DNA of 33,151 nucleotides from Thermoplasmata archaeon (GCA_003942085.1 DQIQ01000002.1:64898-98048), one strand, 5' to 3'. Counted from the stretch's first letter, positions 17,989 through 27,228 are shown. The notes: generated by a model not told the origin, from the letters alone. Numbers and translations are program-made.

Positions 17989-20486
17989 ATGAGATGTCGT
18001 AAGATTGGGAACATGTGCGGGAACGTCTCTAGAAGATGCTGAATGAATCCACTGAATGAGAACCGATACTCAAACGGCATTACTATATCCATAGTGCCCC
18101 AGTCGCTTTCATCACCTTGTACATCTTTTGCCTTAATTTTTATCTGATAGGTTCCATCTTGGCTAAAGCTATGTGTAGTTGTCGCCGTTACACCAGAGTG
18201 ATATGGTCCAAGCCAACCGCTCGTCGTGTTATCTCCCCAGTCGATATAATAATAGACATCGTCACCGTTTGCGTCTGTCGTAGAAAATTTATAGAGGTAG
18301 TTTGCCCCGGTTTTTCCCTTTGCCGGACCTGATATGTCCGGAGTGTTTGGCGGGTCGTTCAGCACAATAGTCATCGTCAATGGTTCTGACCAGCCGCTTG
18401 TAGCACTGTTTGTATCCTTTGCCTTTACTTTTACACTATAATTCCCCGTTGCGGACCAGGAATGACTGTCAGATATGGTAAATCCCGACGCGTAAGGCCC
18501 AAGCCATCCGCTTGAGGTTCCATCGCCCCAGTTGAACATATAAAAGATTTGATCACCGTTAGGATCGGTTGTTTTACTTGAGTAGGTATATTCATTGTTT
18601 AGGACTCCATGTACTGGCCCGGTTGGTTTTGATGGTGCGTAGGGTGCATCACTGGTGGTCACAGGACCCATGGTCAAATCCGGGTTGCCGAAAAGTGATC
18701 CCCATTCAAACATTTCCATATATGTACCAGCAGTCCAGAGATTGTTGACATACATCTGTCGTAATGCCCATTGATGAGCTTGACCTTGTGTGTAGTTTCC
18801 TGAGGTACAACAAGTGGTAAAGAAGTAATCAAGCGACTGACTTGACCCGTCCATTGGGTCATTCCAGCCAGGCTGGCCATAGGCAATCTTATTAGAGCCA
18901 AGGAATCCAATAGCGCCTTGTTTTAGCATCGCCTGGCCAATATTCAAATAGTCAGTATCGGAGTTGCTGCACGAATCTGCAAAGATAATCGAAGGATAAT
19001 TGTCATTAAGAGAAAGGCAGGTTGTTTCATCAACAAAAGGCTGAGATGGATAATATTCATACGTTGCTTCAGGTGATCCATGTCCTGCCCAGTCCACGAA
19101 CGCATAAGTTCCTGCAGACCATACTGACTCGACATTATTATAATCCAGGTTGTAGTCACAGGGATATGACGATTGCGCGTCCTCATACAGACGGGTCATC
19201 GTCCAATCAGTCATCCACTCCTGATCGACTTTTGCTTCCATGAGCACTGCGTTATCCGTATCATCCCAGAAGAATGCACCGAGAAGGAGGATGTTTTTCT
19301 TAAATGAATCATCGTTGTTCTGTTCATAGGCAACAGATTTTTCACAAATGCTTTGTACTGTGTCAGGATCGCTCCATGGGATACGACCAACGTTAATTTC
19401 AGTCTCAAAATCAATAGGATCGGAGTTCTCTCCATATTGATGATCTCCATCAACATCCCAGGACTCACTGTCGGGAAGTGAGAGCTCTGCATAGTAGTAA
19501 TCAGTTTCAGGTTCTTGCCAGGTGGTTCGCATAGGTACGTCATCGACATTACCAATGAGACACACATCTAGAATGCCCCATTCTTCCGAGGGGTATTTCT
19601 CAAGGAGAAACGCTCTCATTTTTGCTGAAAGATCATAACCCTCATAATTACTATTAATCCATTCTGTGGTAACCACATTGACATTATGCCCCTTGGCACT
19701 TTCCCAGTCTGCGAGGGATGTCACAGATGAAGTCAACGAATCAAGCGTGATAATCACATAATCATATTGTTCTCTATCTCTAGGACCATCTGGATACCAG
19801 TTCTTCGCTTGGTCATAATTTATAATGATTTCTTGTGCAGTGCGTTCTGTTTGTGGAATATTATCGATCATAATGTTTTTGGAGGATGTTCCTACGGGAA
19901 AAGTATAATGCACAATGACCGTGATATCTTGGTAATACATTAATTTACCAGAAAGCGGGTAGTAAATAAACGGAGAGATTCTCACATCAACAAGGTTATA
20001 TTTCCGATATCCACCTGTTCCAATAACCTCTCCAATCGAAAGTGGATAGGGATTGTTCTGGCCATAGACGGTTTTATAGTTCTCGTCGTAATGGTGTTGA
20101 TCATCTGCATAGCTTGCTGAATTCTCAGAGCCGATGACCCGGGGGAGCGAACTGGGCGGAATCTGGTACAGTCCATGGATGTCGATGCCTTCTTTTGTCT
20201 CAAATACAACATCGCGAACCTTTGCACCTGGAGGTATAGCGATAGAAAATATCTTCGACGGCATATTTGGTTTTCCTGGTATCATTAAACGACCGTAATT
20301 TTCGACTGTTATTTCTTGGCCCACGTTTGTTTCTTTGATCTCATATTTGCCTACAGGAATATTCACCGTAATCGTGCCATCTTCTATAGTAATACCTTGT
20401 TTGCTTTTTATCACTGCATTGGCACTGACCAGTGCACCGCAAATCATCAGCATACATACAAAAATACCTATTATTTTCTTCATCAT
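17979..20486 (-). CDS. Exported gingipain-like cysteine peptidase (family C25) with two PKD domains and a C-terminal LRHLMG tail
   Basis: Signal peptide MKKIIGIFVCMLMICGALVSANA; propeptide-like N-terminus (GRLMIPGKPNMPSKIFSIAIPPGAKVRDV); REQYDYVIITLDSL; candidate catalytic His in DWAGHGSPEATYEY and Cys in IIFADSCSNSDTDY; two PKD units (NYSVKVKAKDTNSATSGWS, TYQIKIKAKDVQGDESDW). Confidence 0.92.
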   Translation of the reverse strand: MMKKIIGIFVCMLMICGALVSANAVIKSKQGITIEDGTITVNIPVGKYEIKETNVGQEITVENYGRLMIPGKPNMPSKIFSIAIPPGAKVRDVVFETKEGIDIHGLYQIPPSSLPRVIGSENSASYADDQHHYDENYKTVYGQNNPYPLSIGEVIGTGGYRKYNLVDVRISPFIYYPLSGKLMYYQDITVIVHYTFPVGTSSKNIMIDNIPQTERTAQEIIINYDQAKNWYPDGPRDREQYDYVIITLDSLTSSVTSLADWESAKGHNVNVVTTEWINSNYEGYDLSAKMRAFLLEKYPSEEWGILDVCLIGNVDDVPMRTTWQEPETDYYYAELSLPDSESWDVDGDHQYGENSDPIDFETEINVGRIPWSDPDTVQSICEKSVAYEQNNDDSFKKNILLLGAFFWDDTDNAVLMEAKVDQEWMTDWTMTRLYEDAQSSYPCDYNLDYNNVESVWSAGTYAFVDWAGHGSPEATYEYYPSQPFVDETTCLSLNDNYPSIIFADSCSNSDTDYLNIGQAMLKQGAIGFLGSNKIAYGQPGWNDPMDGSSQSLDYFFTTCCTSGNYTQGQAHQWALRQMYVNNLWTAGTYMEMFEWGSLFGNPDLTMGPVTTSDAPYAPSKPTGPVHGVLNNEYTYSSKTTDPNGDQIFYMFNWGDGTSSGWLGPYASGFTISDSHSWSATGNYSVKVKAKDTNSATSGWSEPLTMTIVLNDPPNTPDISGPAKGKTGANYLYKFSTTDANGDDVYYYIDWGDNTTSGWLGPYHSGVTATTTHSFSQDGTYQIKIKAKDVQGDESDWGTMDIVMPFEYRFSFSGFIQHLLETFPHMFPILRHLMGY

Positions 20487-20819
20487 TTATTTCTACCTCA
20501 AACCCAATATTAACAAAAGTTATAGAGGGGGAGCTAGTATATAAACCTTCATATAAATTACAGTAAAAAATGAAAAAACAATTATTTTTTACGATTTCAA
20601 ATACAGAAAAAATGAGGAATAATTATGACCGAAAATCTAAAATATTTTTCATAGCTGAAAAAAACTTAAAATTGGTTAAGAAAAAAAGCAGAATAACATT
20701 GTAAATTGATCTGTCTACATCCTAAGAAATGCCTTTAAATGAACGACAAAACAAAAACCTCTTTTTAAATATGTATATATATAACATGCGACATAATGTC
20801 AAATAGTACGGGGGACATT

Positions 20820-23800
20820 ATGAGGAAAAAAAGTATCTCTATACAACTATTTTCTACGCTAGTATTGTGTGTTTTGGTTATCGCTTCGATCACTCAAGCG
20901 GTTATCAACACAAATGTAAGCGACAAGAAAAATATATTTAATAACGGGAGCGAAGGTGTCATACTATCAACAAACATATGGGAGGACACTTTTAGTAATG
21001 AGACAAAAATAGATCCAAGTCCACCAGGGGCTGGTCAGTCAGATAATTATATCGTTTCCGCTGGTCAGGTTTCTATGGCAAATACCTATTCAGCATGGAC
21101 GAATCCAGCCTGGACAAAAATGAAGCCTATTACGATTACCAACACTGCTGGTCAAACGCTTCTCAACACAGTAATCTATTTCAGTATTTCCCATGAATCT
21201 GGAATGCAATCAGCATTTCAGGACATACGATTTAAACATCAGAACAACCCAACCATCTGGTTAAATTATTGGATCGAGCGATACAATGCGACGACTGCGA
21301 ACGTCTGGGTGAAAGTTTCGTCTCTTCCCATGGGAACAAGTACGATGTACCTCTTCTATGGAAATCCCTCAGCGACTAGTCAGAGCAATTATTCTGGGGT
21401 TTTTAGTTGGTCAGCGTTCTGGGCTAACGATGAAAAGACCACAAACCATGCCAACAACGAAGGGACATGGGACCCTGATGTTTCTTATGGGGCTAATGAG
21501 TTTTTGGTTTCATGGGAGGAGGGACAACCATACTGGTTCCCATACTCCTTGGGTTTTAAGCAAGAAATCAGGGCATCGATATATGATGGAGAAGGAAACA
21601 AGTTAGTTGATGACAAACAGGTCTTTAACGATGGTACTCTTTATTTTAGGAACGAAAATCCATCTGCTGATTATGGTGGCGGAAAATACTTTGTCGCCTG
21701 GGAACACTATGCGACAACCGCTAACCCAAGTGTAACGACTGAGGACATCAAAGCAAGAACAGTCGTACGAAATGGCGATCAACTAACGCTCGGGGCTGTC
21801 ATTGATGTCTGTAGTGCAATCGATTGCCAGGCGGATGCCAATGTCCAATTTGACTCAGTAAACAACCGATTTTGTGTTGCCTGGGAAGATGCACGAAATG
21901 GAGAAACGAATTACAACATCTACGGGCGGCTATACGATACCAACGGCAACCCAGTTGGCGGCGAAAAAGGTATTGCTACTGCTACCTATAGCCAATGTGA
22001 AGTATCGGTTGCTTTTGATCCGATTCACGAGCAATATATGATCGTATGGGAGGAGGGAATAACCCCTGATAACGGTCCATTTAGTATAAAAGCAGGAATC
22101 TTTGATGAAAACCTCAATCAAATTGGTAGTACAATTACCATAGCCACCGGCAGCGATGCAGTTGATTATAACTTCCCCTGTGTTGAGTTCTGCCAGCAAA
22201 CCCAGCGTTACCTTGTCACATGGAATAACGATGACCTCAGTACAGGCGACTGGTGGGGAAATCTCTGGGGTAAGATATTTGATTCAGCAGGAAGCGTGGT
22301 CGTCAACACATTTGAGATCAAATCAGGCGAGTACGTTCGAATCGATATCGCTCCTTATCTTTCTTCCTCGTTCTTCATCTCATTCAACAGCAAAGGCGCT
22401 AGTGGATCTGGTTTGATTTGGGGCAAGATACTTTCATCAACTGGAGAGCTTATCGGCGGCGACATTCAGCTATCCGTGAGTCCTTCAGCTCTTGCTGATT
22501 GGGCAAATATCGGTGTCGGCAACAATAAAGTGTTTGCCGGCTGGGAGGATATTCGGATAACGTATCCCTCTCCATGGGATGATATGCCTGATGTATACAG
22601 CAATCTTTTCTCTTCTTCCATAGCAGGATCAAGTGTGACCTATTCGACCGGTGCTGAAAAACAACTTGTGTTGTCCGCTCATGTGACCTCTGTTCAGATT
22701 ATTCCAACGAACTTTCATTCCTGGGATATTTTCAATGCGACCTATATCAATGGTACCATAACATTCGATATCCTTGATGGAACAACCGGTGCCCTGCTTC
22801 TGCAAGGAGTCTTGCCTGGTTGGAATCTTAATGCACACGGCATCATCGCACCGACCGTTCGACTCAAGGCGACGTTTTCCAGAGCAAACCCATCCACTAC
22901 CCCAAAGCTCGATAAATGGAGTGTAAAATGGCAGCTCAATGAGCCGCCAAATGCCCCCAGTAGCCCCAACCCAGCTGATGGTTCAACCGATGTTCCTGTC
23001 ACAACCGATCTGAGCTGGACCGGTGGAGATCCAAACGGAGACCCAGTCACCTATGACGTGTATTTTGGGACAACCAGTCCGCCGTCAAAAATGATCGGCA
23101 ATCAGTCTGCAACTACGTATGATACTGGAACGATGAGTTACGGGACACCCTATTACTGGAAGATAGTTGCCTGGGATAACCATGGAGGCACCACTACAGG
23201 TCCTCTCTGGCATTTCACCACCCACAACGACCCCCCGAACACTCCAAGCAACCCAAACCCGGCAAACGGAGCAACAGGTGTATCTATCGACACTGATCTG
23301 AGTTGGACCGGTGGTGATCCAAACCCTGGCGATACCGTCACCTACGACGTCTACTTTGATGTGACAACCCCCCCAACAACAAAAGTTTCTGCCAATCAAA
23401 CCAGTCTCTTTTATGATACTGGCGCTATGGGCTATAATGTTCATCATTACTGGAAGATCGTTTCTTGGGACAACCATGGTGCTTCAACCTCTGGAATAAT
23501 ATGGGGTTTCACAACAGAAAATAGAGCACCCTATGAACCCACATCTCCATCACCGCCTCAAGGAGCAACCGGTGTGGCCATCACCGCTGATCTGAGTTGG
23601 ACCGGAGGCGACCCTGATGGTGACCCTGTGACCTACAACGTCTATTTTGGAACCAGCAACCCACCACCAAAAGTAGCCAACAATCAGTCTGCTACCACCT
23701 ATGATTTACCAACCCTTTCCTACGGAACGACCTATTACTGGAAGATCGTTTCTTGGGACAACCACGGTGCATCAGCAGCAGGGCTCCTGTGGACGTTCAT

Positions 23801-25916
23801 GACAAACACTCTGCCCTCAGAGCCAAGCAGTCCCAGTCCCGCTAACCATGCGACCGGAGTCGATATTAACACTGATCTGAGCTGGACCGGTGGTGATCCT
23901 GACCCTGGAGACAGCGTCCTGTACGATGTTTACTTCGGCACTGCCAATCCTCCGCCGAAAGTCGCCAGCAACCAGTCTGCAGCCTTATATGATCCCGGAA
24001 CGATGAGCTACCTTGTCACCTATCATTGGAAGATCGTTTCCTGGGACAGTCACGGTGCATCAAAATCAAGCCAACTCTGGGATTTCACCACGACGTTTGT
24101 ACCGAATAATCCTCCGTATATCCCCAGTAATCCCAATCCTCAGAATCACGCAAACAATGTCGGTATCGATAGTGATCTTGGTTGGACTGGTGGAGATCCT
24201 GACCCTGGTGATACCGTCACCTACGACGTCTATTTTGGCTCAACCAACCCCCCGCCGCTCATAAGCCTTGGGCATCCGAATACCAACTATGATCCTGGTA
24301 GCCTCAGTTACAGCACAACCTATTACTGGAAGATCATTTCCTGGGATAACCGCGGTGCATCCACGCCAGGTCCTCTTTGGGATTTCACCACGACTGCTGT
24401 GCCAAATAATCCTCCTTATGTTCCCAATTCTCCTAATCCAACCAACCATGCGATAGGCGTTAACATCAACGCCAATCTCGGCTGGACCAGTGGCGACCCA
24501 GACCCAGGCGACACCGTGCTGTACGATGTCTATTTCGGGACGACCAATACGCCTGCAAAGATAGTCAGCAATCAGTCGGGCACCTTCTATGATCCAGGGA
24601 CAATGAATTACCAAACCGCCTATTACTGGAAGATAGTTGCCTGGGATAACCATGGAGCGTCATCATCAGGCCCTCTCTGGGATTTTACTACAGAAAACGA
24701 GGTAAACAATCCTCCGTATCTACCCTCAGATCCTTTCCCGGTCAATCATGCATCTAGTGTCGACCTCAATGCTGATCTGAGTTGGAACGGAGGCGATCCT
24801 GATCCGGGGGATACGGTAACCTATGACGTGTGCTTCGGAACGACCAATCCGCCCCCCAAAGTCGTGGGTAATCAATCTGGGATGTCCTATGATCCCGGTA
24901 TAATGAACTACCAAGCGACCTATTACTGGAAGATAGTTGCCTGGGACAACCACGATGCATCGACGCAGGGCTCCCTGTGGGATTTCACGACGATAGATGA
25001 GCCGAACGATCCGCCGTATGCACCATCGGGCCCATCACCAGCAGATGGAGCTACAAACGTGGATGTCACGGCAAACCTTGGATGGACCGGTGGCGACCCA
25101 AATGGTGACACCGTCACCTATGATGTGTACTTTGGGACCAGCACACCACCATCAAAAGTAGCATCTAATCAGTCAGCGACGACCTATGAACCCGGTACGC
25201 TGGACTATACAACCACGTATTATTGGAAGATAGTCGCCTGGGATAACCATGGTGTATCAACAGAAGGTTCGATATGGCAGTTTACTACGACCACGGAGCC
25301 GAACAACCCTCCTTATACACCAGCTAATCCCTCGCCAGCAAATGGAGCAACAACTGTTGATGTCAATACAAGCCTCAGCTGGACCGGAGGCGACCCTGAT
25401 TCGGGTGATACCGTCACCTATGATGTCTACTTTGGAACGACGACACTTCCACCACTAATCGTCAGCAACCAGACGAGTTCAACCTATCAACCTTCTCCAC
25501 TAAACGAAAACACGACCTATTATTGGAAGATAGTCGCCTGGGATAACCATGGTTCTTCTGCCGTAGGTGCGGCATGGAGCTTTATCACAGAGACACTCGG
25601 TGATACAACATCACCAATCGTAAAAATCACCAAACCTGAGAAAGCAATTTATATCAAAAATAACAAGGTTCTGTCGTTCATCGCCACCCTTGTTTTCTTC
25701 GCCATCGACGTTGATGTCACCGCCACCGATAACGATTCAGGTGTCTCAAAAGTGGAATTCTACATTGACGATCAATACAAAGCAAACGACACCACTGCGC
25801 CTTACAGATGGACATGGAGCGAAAAAAGCCTGTTCGTTTACACCCTCAAAGTAATCGCGTATGATAACGCAGGACACCGTGCAACCGTAGAGACCAACGT
25901 ATGGAAGTTCTTCTAA
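20820..25916 (+). CDS. Giant exported surface protein: signal peptide, DUF2341-like domain, VAWED-type repeats, nine FN3-like repeats, C-terminal Ig-like domain
   Basis: MRKKSISIQLFSTLVLCVLVIASITQAV signal (second Met preferred over 20796); DUF2341-like WTKMKPITITNTAGQTLLNTVIYFSIS...MYLFYGNPSA; repeated FCVAWEDARNGETNYNIYGRLYDTNG; nine copies of a ~98-aa unit; C-terminal SGVSKVEFYIDDQYKANDTTAPYRWTW. Confidence 0.9.
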   Translation: MRKKSISIQLFSTLVLCVLVIASITQAVINTNVSDKKNIFNNGSEGVILSTNIWEDTFSNETKIDPSPPGAGQSDNYIVSAGQVSMANTYSAWTNPAWTKMKPITITNTAGQTLLNTVIYFSISHESGMQSAFQDIRFKHQNNPTIWLNYWIERYNATTANVWVKVSSLPMGTSTMYLFYGNPSATSQSNYSGVFSWSAFWANDEKTTNHANNEGTWDPDVSYGANEFLVSWEEGQPYWFPYSLGFKQEIRASIYDGEGNKLVDDKQVFNDGTLYFRNENPSADYGGGKYFVAWEHYATTANPSVTTEDIKARTVVRNGDQLTLGAVIDVCSAIDCQADANVQFDSVNNRFCVAWEDARNGETNYNIYGRLYDTNGNPVGGEKGIATATYSQCEVSVAFDPIHEQYMIVWEEGITPDNGPFSIKAGIFDENLNQIGSTITIATGSDAVDYNFPCVEFCQQTQRYLVTWNNDDLSTGDWWGNLWGKIFDSAGSVVVNTFEIKSGEYVRIDIAPYLSSSFFISFNSKGASGSGLIWGKILSSTGELIGGDIQLSVSPSALADWANIGVGNNKVFAGWEDIRITYPSPWDDMPDVYSNLFSSSIAGSSVTYSTGAEKQLVLSAHVTSVQIIPTNFHSWDIFNATYINGTITFDILDGTTGALLLQGVLPGWNLNAHGIIAPTVRLKATFSRANPSTTPKLDKWSVKWQLNEPPNAPSSPNPADGSTDVPVTTDLSWTGGDPNGDPVTYDVYFGTTSPPSKMIGNQSATTYDTGTMSYGTPYYWKIVAWDNHGGTTTGPLWHFTTHNDPPNTPSNPNPANGATGVSIDTDLSWTGGDPNPGDTVTYDVYFDVTTPPTTKVSANQTSLFYDTGAMGYNVHHYWKIVSWDNHGASTSGIIWGFTTENRAPYEPTSPSPPQGATGVAITADLSWTGGDPDGDPVTYNVYFGTSNPPPKVANNQSATTYDLPTLSYGTTYYWKIVSWDNHGASAAGLLWTFMTNTLPSEPSSPSPANHATGVDINTDLSWTGGDPDPGDSVLYDVYFGTANPPPKVASNQSAALYDPGTMSYLVTYHWKIVSWDSHGASKSSQLWDFTTTFVPNNPPYIPSNPNPQNHANNVGIDSDLGWTGGDPDPGDTVTYDVYFGSTNPPPLISLGHPNTNYDPGSLSYSTTYYWKIISWDNRGASTPGPLWDFTTTAVPNNPPYVPNSPNPTNHAIGVNINANLGWTSGDPDPGDTVLYDVYFGTTNTPAKIVSNQSGTFYDPGTMNYQTAYYWKIVAWDNHGASSSGPLWDFTTENEVNNPPYLPSDPFPVNHASSVDLNADLSWNGGDPDPGDTVTYDVCFGTTNPPPKVVGNQSGMSYDPGIMNYQATYYWKIVAWDNHDASTQGSLWDFTTIDEPNDPPYAPSGPSPADGATNVDVTANLGWTGGDPNGDTVTYDVYFGTSTPPSKVASNQSATTYEPGTLDYTTTYYWKIVAWDNHGVSTEGSIWQFTTTTEPNNPPYTPANPSPANGATTVDVNTSLSWTGGDPDSGDTVTYDVYFGTTTLPPLIVSNQTSSTYQPSPLNENTTYYWKIVAWDNHGSSAVGAAWSFITETLGDTTSPIVKITKPEKAIYIKNNKVLSFIATLVFFAIDVDVTATDNDSGVSKVEFYIDDQYKANDTTAPYRWTWSEKSLFVYTLKVIAYDNAGHRATVETNVWKFF
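22938..25602 (+). repeat. Tandem array of nine FN3-like coding repeats, about 296 nt each
   Basis: Unit pattern NNPPY.P..P.PANGAT.V....DLSWTGGDPDPGDTVTYDVYFGTTNPPPKV.SNQS...YDPGTM.Y.TTYYWKIVAWDNHGAST.GPLWDFTT repeated nine times. Confidence 0.95.
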
Positions 25917-26035
25917 AAAATGAAGAATGATACCATAACGATGTAGCTAGAAATCTTCACCATTAGCGTTGACTTGGTTACCGCTGAACGAATCAAGATT
26001 CAATGATAATTAAATCCTGATAGGCTTCCTTTCAC

Positions 26036-26902
26036 TTACACAACTTCAACCGATGACTCGATACGATCGATTGTCTTTTGAAGAAAATCCTCATCATTGA
26101 TCGTGACTTTAATAGCGTTATTCGGGCAGCGGTCAGCGCACCGTCCACAGCCTTTGCAGTCAACACCGATGATCGCATGGCCATCCTGGATCATTATCGC
26201 ATGCACGAAACAATGCTCCGTACATGTTCCACATCCGTTGCATTTTTCAGTCACGGTCACTTCTACCCCAGGCATTCGTTTGACCTTGGCACTTATCCGT
26301 GGGTCAAGGTCTGAGAGTATCTTCCAAAGGCAGCAGCAACTGCAACAATTACAGATCGTTAGGAGATTTCCTTCTGAACCAACACCAAGCCATGTCTCAT
26401 CGATTTTGTCCCTTCCGATCAGATGAATGAGTCCCGACCTACGACATTTCTGTACATACTCTAGGGCTTCATCCACGGTTGCTTCTCTCCCAAAATCGGG
26501 GTTAATGTTTCGTGCTGCGTCTCCAAGGAACAGACAACCGAATTCGATTGGATGGTTCTTACAGTGCATCGCCTCACGACACAGACAAAATTTCATGATA
26601 AAACGATAGTTTGTTTTTCTGATGAAATATTCAACTACCTGCGATGGAAGCACGATGTTATCGGGAGGTTTTATTGATTTCTCGAGGTTGATTTCAACAA
26701 TATTATCTTTTGGGAGGGCGGTAAGATTTGTCTGGTCAAAGAACATTTTATCGATTATTTCTCTCATGAGAGGTACCCGTGTCATCTTTGCTGCAAGGAA
26801 TCGATAGGGGTACATTTTTTCAAGGAAAAAGACGAACCTTCGCGTGCTTTTCATTTGACTACCAAATGATAAAATATAGGATAATAAGGTTATCGATTTC
26901 AT
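26036..26902 (-). CDS. 4Fe-4S ferredoxin-domain protein with an extra Cys-rich N-terminal region
   Basis: Two ferredoxin motifs CNGCGTCTEHC and CKGCGRCADRCP; upstream CLCREAMHC...FGCLFLGDAAR and ICNCCSCCCLWK. Confidence 0.88.
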   Translation of the reverse strand: MKSITLLSYILSFGSQMKSTRRFVFFLEKMYPYRFLAAKMTRVPLMREIIDKMFFDQTNLTALPKDNIVEINLEKSIKPPDNIVLPSQVVEYFIRKTNYRFIMKFCLCREAMHCKNHPIEFGCLFLGDAARNINPDFGREATVDEALEYVQKCRRSGLIHLIGRDKIDETWLGVGSEGNLLTICNCCSCCCLWKILSDLDPRISAKVKRMPGVEVTVTEKCNGCGTCTEHCFVHAIMIQDGHAIIGVDCKGCGRCADRCPNNAIKVTINDEDFLQKTIDRIESSVEVV

Positions 26903-26983
26903 AAAACCCTCATTTTTTCATCGATGAGGTATATTTTTAAGGAAGTAATTATTACAAAACCATGATATGGGGAGTGAAAGTGT

Positions 26984-27136
26984 ATGATAAAATGCAAATT
27001 TCTTGAACAGTATCGTATTCCAACTATGATGTTGAATGGAAAGGATTACGTGGAAAGTGAACGGTGTCGGCTGGGCAATGAGATACCATTAGGTGGTTGT
27101 TTGGAGAATTGTCCTGATTTTGAACCAGGAAAATAA
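26984..27136 (+). CDS. Four-cysteine microprotein, 50 aa: MIKCKFLEQYRIPTMMLNGKDYVESERCRLGNEIPLGGCLENCPDFEPGK
   Basis: TATA-like TATTTTTAAGG at about 26931-26942; GGGGAG SD-like element at about 26969; uninterrupted ATG-TAA ORF with C...C..C...C spacing. Below the ORF-track size cutoff. Confidence 0.65.
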   Translation: MIKCKFLEQYRIPTMMLNGKDYVESERCRLGNEIPLGGCLENCPDFEPGK

Positions 27137-27144
27137 AATATAGT

Positions 27145-27228
27145 GCAGGGGACGAGATTTGAACTCGCGGACCTCTACAGGACAAGACCCTCAATCTTGC
27201 GCCGTTGACCATGCTTGGCTACCCCTGC
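27145..27228 (-). tRNA. tRNA-Leu (anticodon GAG), class II, no intron
   Basis: Minus strand GCAGGGGTAGCCAAGCATGGTCAACGGCGCAAGATTGAGGGTCTTGTCCTGTAGAGGTCCGCGAGTTCAAATCTCGTCCCCTGC; 7-bp acceptor stem GCAGGGG/CCCCTGC; anticodon arm CAAGA-TTGAGGG-TCTTG; long variable arm; TTCAAAT T-loop. Confidence 0.96.

Noticed and set aside
20570-20704. 44-aa ORF MKKQLFFTISNTEKMRNNYDRKSKIFFIAEKNLKLVKKKSRITL in the divergent promoter region
   Set aside because: A-rich composition explains the Lys/Asn/Phe bias; no SD, no promoter at the correct distance, no recognisable motif.
21930-25117. Many antisense ORFs across the FN3-like array
   Set aside because: They recur because the sense repeat recurs; the sense frame has clear domain structure and the antisense products match nothing.
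27024-27212. 62-aa minus ORF over the tRNA-Leu
   Set aside because: Runs through the tRNA gene and antisense to the four-Cys microprotein; spurious.
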